From Gammaproteobacteria bacterium (GTDB lineage Bacteria > Pseudomonadota > Gammaproteobacteria > Legionellales > Legionellaceae): a stretch of DNA of 64,000 nucleotides. How positions within the stretch are numbered: the first letter of the stretch is position 1; each line of letters starts with the position of its first letter. The DNA is taken from positions 45,369 to 109,368 of the forward strand of contig JANSXK010000008.1 in NCBI GenBank assembly GCA_024742995.1, in the 5' to 3' direction. Of the stretch, positions 58,420 through 64,000 are shown one piece after another. The translations under genes were made by a program, and so were the position numbers. The notes under the pieces are model-generated. The model did no database searches and was not told the DNA's origin. It was given only the letters and a program-made list of their open reading frames with translations.

Positions 58420-58967
58420 TTTTTAGAAACAAAAGCATTGTTTTGGATGTAAAAGCGTAATGGTTTATTTGCCCATTCTTTTGCATAATGGACGCCAATA
58501 CGTGTCGTCTCAATGATTTGTTGGGGTGACTCGTAACCTTCATGCGTAATAAACAAGTCTTCGCTTAAGAGATCATGTGCATTGACTCGTTTATCAATCA
58601 TCATGGCTTTGCATAATAATCCAGGTCCTTGAGTACGCCCAGTAATGTTTGCAACGGGCTCAATGGCACGCACAAGCACAGCAGAACCAATACCAGCAGC
58701 TTCTGTCACGACATTAAAACAATGGTACATGCCGTAAATGAGATATACATACGCAAAACCTGGTGAGCCGAACATTGTTGTGGTGCGTTTCGTGAGTCCT
58801 TTTGACGAATGTGAGGCAAGATCATGTTCTCCCAAATATGCTTCGACCTCAACAATTTTGCCGATTTTATCGATACCATCTGAACGGTGCACTAAATGGT
58901 GGCCAAGCAGTGCTTTGGCAACGATTGTGGTCTCTCTATTATAGAATTCACGTGGTAGTTTTTGCAT
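58416..58967 (-). CDS. 3-methyladenine DNA glycosylase (AAG/MPG family)
   Basis: A 183-residue base-excision repair enzyme removing alkylated purines. Conserved parts are REFYNRETTIVAKALLGH, the catalytic Glu region KIVEVEAYLGEHDLASHSSK, and FAYVYLIYGMYHCFNVVT. RTQGPGLLCKAM is near the end. It is coupled to yjbQ. Confidence 0.93.
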   Translation of the reverse strand: MQKLPREFYNRETTIVAKALLGHHLVHRSDGIDKIGKIVEVEAYLGEHDLASHSSKGLTKRTTTMFGSPGFAYVYLIYGMYHCFNVVTEAAGIGSAVLVRAIEPVANITGRTQGPGLLCKAMMIDKRVNAHDLLSEDLFITHEGYESPQQIIETTRIGVHYAKEWANKPLRFYIQNNAFVSKK

Positions 58968-59046
58968 GATAGCCTTTCATTTTTTAGCTTATTTCAAATT
59001 TGAAGGTTTTTAAATTGCTTGATCTTATGGTCAAAAGGAGGTTAAA

Positions 59047-59844
59047 GTGCCGAAGTTTAATGTTATCCTAATAGATCTGGTTTTTCCATCAAAAACAAGC
59101 GAGTACAAGCTACGAGAAAGACCTAATATTAATGTAGGAATCCTTTGTGTGAACACTAGCGCCGAATTCAAAACCGCAGTCAATTTAAGCCTACCAACTT
59201 TTTTTGCTTATTTTCCATTGGGTATTGTATTTGCCGTCTTATGGTTAAAGGCAGGTATTGCGGGGTATTGGGCGCCGATGATGAGTATGTTTGTATTCGC
59301 AGGCGCTGTACAGTTTGTTGCCCTTTCAATGATACAAGAACACGCGAGCATATTAGCAATTGTACTTGCTACAAGTTTTGTTGCATTTCGTAATGTTTTT
59401 TATGGTTTAAGCTTGATTGAGCGATTTAAATCAAAGCCAAAGCTGCTGAAGCTATTTTTAATATTTGGGTTGGTCGATGCAACCTATGGCATCTTAAACG
59501 CCCATCCACAAAACTCTTCCCACAACGATCACGCATTCTGCTTTTACCTAGCACTTTTACCCTATTTGTATTGGGTCAGTGGCACATGGCTTGGGTTGTT
59601 GATTTATCCCATCATGCCAGAAATTCAGGGTTTAGATTTCATGCTCACCAGTTTTTTTATGGTGTTAGTTGTGGATTTATATTGCGTAAGCCGCGATAAA
59701 TTCAGCTTATGGATGCCCGTGGTATTTACGTTCATCTCTTATCTCATCTTACCTAAACAATATTTGGTATTTGCGATTCTTTTATCCGTGATTTTTCTTT
59801 ATATCTCGGAAAGTCGTGAACTTAAAACAACTGAGGACAAATAA
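59047..59844 (+). CDS. azlC: AzlC-family branched-chain amino acid exporter subunit
   Basis: The large subunit of the AzlCD (YgaZH-like) exporter of branched-chain amino acids and analogues. Characteristic: FPLGIVFAVLWLKAGI, then MSMFVFAGAVQFVALSMI, and ATSFVAFRNVFYGLSL. The GTG start has a very strong AAAGGAGG site and gives a 34-residue N-terminal extension; a GTG at 59149 would give the usual length. The stop overlaps azlD by one base. Because an isoleucine-linked island lies 13 kb away, this exporter may matter for the same metabolites. Confidence 0.88.
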   Translation: MPKFNVILIDLVFPSKTSEYKLRERPNINVGILCVNTSAEFKTAVNLSLPTFFAYFPLGIVFAVLWLKAGIAGYWAPMMSMFVFAGAVQFVALSMIQEHASILAIVLATSFVAFRNVFYGLSLIERFKSKPKLLKLFLIFGLVDATYGILNAHPQNSSHNDHAFCFYLALLPYLYWVSGTWLGLLIYPIMPEIQGLDFMLTSFFMVLVVDLYCVSRDKFSLWMPVVFTFISYLILPKQYLVFAILLSVIFLYISESRELKTTEDK

Positions 59845-60164
59845 TGTCACCTTATGTGTTCGCCGTGGTCACGTGCTTATTTGTTTTAACGATGCTCACT
59901 CGTGCGCTGCCCTTTCTATTTGCAAAACAACTTTCAACGAATGTCAAAATGCAAGCAGTTGGTCGACGATTAACAGCATACATCATGATGCTGCTTGTCC
60001 TATACGAAGTAAACCCAGGCTCATTTACGCATTATCCTTATGCCATACCTGCGCTATTGAGTCTAGTGGTGGTAACACTAGTCCACCTGTGGTTGCACAA
60101 ACCGCTGCTGAGTATGCTCATTGGTACAACCAGTTTTATCTTGTTGCAACAAGTTTTGAGCTGA
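59844..60164 (+). CDS. azlD: AzlD-family branched-chain amino acid exporter subunit
   Basis: A 106-residue small subunit partner of AzlC, with four predicted helices: VFAVVTCLFVLTMLTRALPF at the N-terminus with the conserved TRALPF, and a middle region with LTAYIMMLLVLYEV. The start overlaps the azlC stop (TAATG). Confidence 0.87.
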   Translation: MSPYVFAVVTCLFVLTMLTRALPFLFAKQLSTNVKMQAVGRRLTAYIMMLLVLYEVNPGSFTHYPYAIPALLSLVVVTLVHLWLHKPLLSMLIGTTSFILLQQVLS

Positions 60165-60191
60165 TACACGCGACAATCTCGAGCAGATTTT

Positions 60192-60539
60192 TTATATTTC
60201 GCCGATTAAAGTGAGTACTTTTTCAGGCGGGCGCGCAATGATGGCCTGGTCACGATAAGCGACGATGGGGCGCTGCATAAGTATCGGTGCTTCTGACATC
60301 GCGTTTAAAATACCAGATTCATCTGTGAGCGTTAGTTTGAGTTCTTTAAAAATGGGTTCTTTGTGCCGTACAAAATCCTTTAAATCAAAATGGGCACGCA
60401 ATTCGGTGAGTTGGGCTATGCTAAGAGGCGCTTTGAGGTATTCGATGATGACGGGATCAATATCATGGTTTTTTAGTATTTCCAATGCTTTTCTGGATTG
60501 AGAGCATCTCGGATTGTGATAAATAACGTATTGATACAT
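60192..60539 (-). CDS. ArsC/YfgD-family arsenate reductase-like protein
   Basis: A 115-residue thioredoxin-fold protein. Catalytic Cys is in YHNPRCSQSRKALEIL. The family Arg residues are near MQRPIVAYRDQAIIARPPE. This fits the glutaredoxin-coupled ArsC class or its YfgD relatives. No arsenic resistance genes adjoin, so a general redox role is as likely. Start at ATG 60539 with AAGGA; an upstream frame extension of 25 codons has no ribosome site. Confidence 0.85.
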   Translation of the reverse strand: MYQYVIYHNPRCSQSRKALEILKNHDIDPVIIEYLKAPLSIAQLTELRAHFDLKDFVRHKEPIFKELKLTLTDESGILNAMSEAPILMQRPIVAYRDQAIIARPPEKVLTLIGEI

Positions 60540-60614
60540 TGTTTGTATTCCTTGTTGATAGATAGGGCCTAAAGTGAGTCCCTCGTGTGGATTTTCAAAT
60601 CGACGTTTCTGCAT

Positions 60615-62414
60615 TTATGGGTTGCAATAGGCAGTGGCCTCTTTCACGCTTTCATCCCCAGCATCATCAAAAGCACTACCTAGCTTTTGACGAAGAAATG
60701 AATATTTTGGATGCTTTCTCAATAAATCTATAGGGCGCAGATTAATGTTATTGTATGCGTTTTTCTTAGCCCCTGCCATCAACAAACGTTTTATGAGGTT
60801 AGTATCTGGAGATTCAGACATTAATATCAAGTGAAGTGGTGAATTTCCATCTTTATTTACCGCATTAATTGTTTCTGGAGTGACTAGCTTGTCCCAAATA
60901 GCGGAATCGTTGCGAGGAATACACCTCATTTGAAGATATGTGTGCAGCGCATTGTTACCGCAACTGTCTGTTTGTCTTGGATCTGCACCATGGTTTAATA
61001 AATATTCTACTAAAACAGGACAATTTTCCTTAATTGTAAAGATTAAGGCTGATTTTGAATTAAATTGACCAATGTTAGGGTTTGCACCATGCTGTAATAA
61101 TAGCTTAGCGGCTTCTGCATTAGGTCGGAATAAGCTGATGATTAATGGTGTCACCTCATCTTTTGTATATTTATCTATTATAGCCGCATTAATGGAAGTG
61201 AGCGCAAGCCTTGGGAGCAGGCGTTCTAAGTGTTTATTTCTTTCCTCCTTGTCCGGCAAATCATGAAGCACTGTCCTGCCTTTGTGATCAGCTTTTAAAC
61301 TAAACTTACCAGAAGGGAAAAATTCGAATAGCATGTCAATCTTGCCGTCTAAAATAAGAAAATCTATTAGATCCGATTTTTCTTCCTCTGCTTCACCCGT
61401 GGTGAGCATTGGCATGATAGAGGCATAATTAGCATTGCGCGCGGCTAGGACATAAGGTGTTTGCTCGGAAGTATTTCTTATAGATAAATTCGCCCCTTTG
61501 TTTTTTAAACAAGTCATTAAATCTGTATTTCCATGCTGTGCTGCAAGATGCAAGGCAGTATTACCCGCTGCATCTGCTTTATTGAAATCTGCACCATGCT
61601 CGAGAAGACATATCACGATGGCTATTGCCGTAGCGTCATTTACGCTTTTTATCTTTGAAATGGCTAAATGGAGAGGAAAACCAGACGCATTCTCAGTATT
61701 AGGTTGAGCTCCCGCAGTGAATAATGCGGTAAACACTTCTATTGGAGCTTGGTATATAATCGCCTTAATCAGGATAGTGTCTCCTAAATACTCACACACA
61801 TCCCACTTGTGCCATTCAGTTTTCCTAGTGTTTAAATCTATAGGATCTATTCTTGCGATCAAAGCAATAGCGTATAACCACTGCGTTCTTATAATATAAT
61901 GCTCTAATCGTTGATTATAGCCACTGCCTTTTGGTACTGTTAGCTGCTGTAATTCGCATAACTTAGCCGCTATCTCTTGTGCTTCCCGTCTGGCTTTTGC
62001 TTCTAATTTAGCCTTTTTTATAGCACGTTTCTCAGCGTCATCAGCTTGAGCTGCAGCTACCACCCAATCAAAATCAACTAATTCTAACGGTGTTTTTAGT
62101 AATGCATCTTGAATGGTTGTTCGAAGTAATGATGGTATTTGAGCAATAAAGCGTGCAAACTCGTCATCTTTAAGTTCCGTCATAATATTTGAAAATCCAC
62201 GAGCATCAGGATTATTTTTTTCAAATCCAATCACAAGCACATCTGGATCATTTTGTATGATGAGTTCGGATGCCACTGGCGCAATTCTATCTCGCTTGTT
62301 CCCAGGAACAGGTCCACGATATCGGAAGGAGTTGCTATCTGTGTTTGCATTTAGAGTATGAACCAACGCCTCTACATTGATAAGTAACTCATTTTTTAAG
62401 GGTGCAATTCTCAT
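60615..62414 (-). CDS. Ankyrin-repeat protein, effector candidate
   Basis: A 599-residue protein with at least six ankyrin repeats from about residue 230 on. Examples are the PLHLAISKIK and LLEHGADFNKADAAGNTALH stretch, LAAQHGNTDLMTCLKNKGA, LLLQHGANPNIGQ, LLNHGADPRQTDSCGNNALH and GNSPLHLILMSES. The N-terminal 200 residues include a charged Ala/Lys/Glu-rich helical stretch (KRAIKKAKLEAKARREAQE). There is no signal peptide. Ankyrin proteins of this size are typical type IV effectors in Legionella and Coxiella, but no secretion signal can be verified here. ATG 62414 with AAGGA was preferred over a GTG upstream. Confidence 0.85.
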   Translation of the reverse strand: MRIAPLKNELLINVEALVHTLNANTDSNSFRYRGPVPGNKRDRIAPVASELIIQNDPDVLVIGFEKNNPDARGFSNIMTELKDDEFARFIAQIPSLLRTTIQDALLKTPLELVDFDWVVAAAQADDAEKRAIKKAKLEAKARREAQEIAAKLCELQQLTVPKGSGYNQRLEHYIIRTQWLYAIALIARIDPIDLNTRKTEWHKWDVCEYLGDTILIKAIIYQAPIEVFTALFTAGAQPNTENASGFPLHLAISKIKSVNDATAIAIVICLLEHGADFNKADAAGNTALHLAAQHGNTDLMTCLKNKGANLSIRNTSEQTPYVLAARNANYASIMPMLTTGEAEEEKSDLIDFLILDGKIDMLFEFFPSGKFSLKADHKGRTVLHDLPDKEERNKHLERLLPRLALTSINAAIIDKYTKDEVTPLIISLFRPNAEAAKLLLQHGANPNIGQFNSKSALIFTIKENCPVLVEYLLNHGADPRQTDSCGNNALHTYLQMRCIPRNDSAIWDKLVTPETINAVNKDGNSPLHLILMSESPDTNLIKRLLMAGAKKNAYNNINLRPIDLLRKHPKYSFLRQKLGSAFDDAGDESVKEATAYCNP

Positions 62415-62890
62415 TTTGATTACTTCCTTAACATGCGCCACATATTAGCGCAATCAAGTGGTATTTCTATTTAACGTTGTTCAAACTTATTCATACTGTT
62501 TTCGTCATCATTTTTATTGAGCATTATATTAGCATTATAAAAAACATCATGTTAATTTCCTAGTCGTGTTTCATCTTATCCTATTCCAATTCAAATTGAA
62601 AAAGTGATGGCTGTATAGACGTGGCGATGTTCCTTTTATCGTGATCACAGGTCCTGTATTCGGCTTACCATTCTCATAGAGGCCTTTTGGAGCCTAGAGT
62701 CCGGATTAAATTGTCAATGGAGCAAACACAAATTATCAAAATCTTACGATGCATCAATATCGTCAACTCCTGCCTAGAACGGCCACAATTACATTGTGAC
62801 CCATCACAGTTACGGCACGTTTTCGTCACTGTAAAAAAGATTGGTTAATGCAGCCGAGCTCATCGTTATAGTTTCTTAATGCGCTAGCTA
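62415..62890. other. Non-coding stretch
   Basis: About 475 bases with no gene I can support. A 43-codon frame at 62717-62848 starts with ATG but has no ribosome site and an unremarkable composition. The right part follows the toxin gene stop. No clear terminator or repeat was seen. Confidence 0.3.
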
Positions 62891-63151
62891 TTAATAATGG
62901 TACCGGCATTGAACTATGTGCACGCCATTGTTGGTTACCTGGTAAATTAATCTATGTTCTTGCGTAATACGGCGACTCCAATAGCCATCTAGTGCATACT
63001 TTAAAGGCTCAGGTTTACCAATGCCAGAAAAAGGTTCGCGAACAATGGTTTTTATTAATTCATTTATCTTTTGCAGGACTTTTTTATCGTTTTTTTGCCA
63101 ATACAAATAATCTTCCCAAGTATCTACATGCCAACTGGTTTGGTTACTCAT
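62891..63151 (-). CDS. yoeB: YoeB-family toxin
   Basis: An 86-residue ribosome-dependent mRNA interferase (Txe/YoeB family of the RelE superfamily). Typical residues: WEDYLYWQKNDKKVLQKINE, GKPEPLKYALDGYWSRRIT, EHRLIYQV, and the C-terminal catalytic His/Tyr (CRYHY). It overlaps the antitoxin gene by 8 bases. Full length and apparently intact. Confidence 0.95.
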   Translation of the reverse strand: MSNQTSWHVDTWEDYLYWQKNDKKVLQKINELIKTIVREPFSGIGKPEPLKYALDGYWSRRITQEHRLIYQVTNNGVHIVQCRYHY

Positions 63152-63398
63152 CTATTAGGCCGTGTTTTTTGATATTTTCACTTTTTTTTGAATCAAGGAT
63201 GGCTTTAAGTAACCTTTGAGCATTTGCAGGACTTTTTAATAAATAGGCTGTTTCTTCTAATGAGCAATAATCATCATATGAAATTAAAACGGCCTTACGT
63301 TCTTTATGAGAGGTTATAAAGGCAGGTTCATGGTTATCGGTTGTCCAATCAATCATTCTCTTTAAATTTTGTCTAAGTTCACTATATGACGTATCCAT
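63144..63398 (-). CDS. yefM: YefM-family antitoxin
   Basis: An 84-residue Phd/YefM antitoxin that binds YoeB and represses the operon. SYSELRQNLKRMIDWTTDNH and FITSHKERKAVLISYDDYCS are typical. The C-terminal tail is the toxin-binding part. Start ATG 63398 with a GGAG site; an ATG four codons upstream overlaps that site. Confidence 0.93.
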   Translation of the reverse strand: MDTSYSELRQNLKRMIDWTTDNHEPAFITSHKERKAVLISYDDYCSLEETAYLLKSPANAQRLLKAILDSKKSENIKKHGLIDE

Positions 63399-63423
63399 TA
63401 TTTTCTCCAAATAAAAGTATTTG

Positions 63424-63442
63424 CGTACAATATTATTGTACG
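63424..63442. promoter_or_regulatory. Probable YefM-YoeB operator palindrome
   Basis: Perfect inverted repeat CGTACAAT-ATT-ATTGTACG, 26 bases upstream of the antitoxin start. It contains TGTAC/GTACA half sites like those that YefM recognises in E. coli. Confidence 0.7.
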
Positions 63443-63652
63443 TATTATTGGTTTTGTCAAGTCATAGGTTCAGAGGGTATCGGGCACATTTTTTATTGAG
63501 CTTATCGTTGTTCATGAAGAGTATAGAAGGAAAGATGTAATCCATGCCAATCTGAAATATTCGAATTTATATTAGTTTACCGCTTTAATTACTGTGTATT
63601 CATATGATATAATGATCAAATATTACACAACAAATGCAGGATAATTGCCGTG

Positions 63653-64000
63653 AAAACCTTAACTGACTGCGTAAATCAGCTAAAAAGAAATCTACAGAAT
63701 ATTGCAGATACTGAAATGACGCAATCCTATAAGGGCTTAGGCATTTCTCTTTTTGAAACTAATGATTCAGAGAAGGCACAAACATTTTCTGAGTCATTAC
63801 AAAATATTAATGTTGAAGGGGGCAGGCCTTCTTTTAATAATTCATATTCCAAGAAGGCATTACAAGCTGTTTGGAATGTAGCAGATATTCTTTCAATCGC
63901 ATTGACTTACACGCCACGCGAATGGAGTATAGGTATTTTACGTGGTTTTATGGATGAAGGTATAAACGGAAAGAAATATCTAGCTTGTTTGAGCGAAAGC
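63653..64000 (+). CDS. Hypothetical protein, cut by window end
   Basis: An open frame from GTG 63653 to the right edge (116 codons so far). It has an AGGA-type site 10 bases upstream and a TATAAT at 63608-63613 as likely -10 element. The N-terminal part is helical and polar (LTDCVNQLKRNLQNIAD). A more hydrophobic stretch follows (AVWNVADILSIALTYTPREW). The family is not recognised. Confidence 0.5.

Noticed and set aside
62717..62848. 43-codon ORF between the ankyrin gene and yoeB
   Set aside because: No ribosome binding site, no recognisable features, and a length expected by chance.

Overview
The window looks like a chromosomal segment of an AT-rich gammaproteobacterium, most likely an intracellular or host-associated member of the Legionellales. 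This is an inference from gene content only. The left edge has a heme A/heme O/SCO1 respiratory cluster and rimK. Scattered through the rest are eukaryotic-like genes (a Ser/Thr kinase-like protein, an OTU-type protease, an ankyrin protein, a mitochondrial-carrier-family protein and a eukaryotic-type IleRS) and a Pht-like MFS amino-acid transporter. No rRNA, tRNA, CRISPR array or intact insertion sequence was seen.

Layout. 1-3.2 kb: ctaA(partial)-cyoE-sco1-rimK and a small HTH gene. 3.3-9.6 kb: decaying and accessory genes, namely an Rpn-type nuclease remnant, a membrane protein, a frameshifted LplT-like transporter, a secreted protein, sodC, a tiny ORF behind a hairpin-rich leader, and a kinase-like gene. 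9.7-21.1 kb: a minus-strand LuxR/methyltransferase/cupin operon diverges from a plus-strand operon encoding MATE exporter, heme-oxygenase-like diiron/cupin fusion (SznF-like), membrane protein, ThiF-like adenylating enzyme, formyltransferase, MFS exporter and an isocitrate-lyase/PEP-mutase-family protein. 21.1-35.8 kb: a yhhQ-like transporter gene and a two-gene NRPS line read as AL-KR-T-C-A(Cys)-T-C / A(Thr)-nMT-T-E-C, with no thioesterase domain. 36-37.9 kb: an alpha/beta hydrolase, an unknown protein and an S24-type repressor.

38.2-46.7 kb: a second compact island encoding a free-amino-acid type 2-oxoglutarate dioxygenase (isoleucine-hydroxylase-like), an SDR, a Pht-like MFS transporter, a very large eukaryotic-type IleRS, a mitochondrial carrier protein overlapping it, and an EamA exporter. 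The simplest reading is that the island makes or handles an isoleucine analogue, with the extra IleRS giving immunity. 46.7-53.2 kb: a PAS-receiver protein, a complete soxBDAG sarcosine oxidase operon that looks acquired, and rluE. 53.3-64 kb: effector-like genes (OTU/HNH-like, ankyrin), a deaminase remnant, an SDR, a polysaccharide pyruvyl transferase-like gene, yjbQ-mpg, azlCD, arsC-like, a YefM-YoeB toxin-antitoxin pair with its operator, and a gene cut by the window end.

The strongest candidates for undescribed biology are the SznF-like operon next to the NRPS genes and the dioxygenase/IleRS/mitochondrial-carrier island. All function assignments come from reading motifs by eye; no database search was run.
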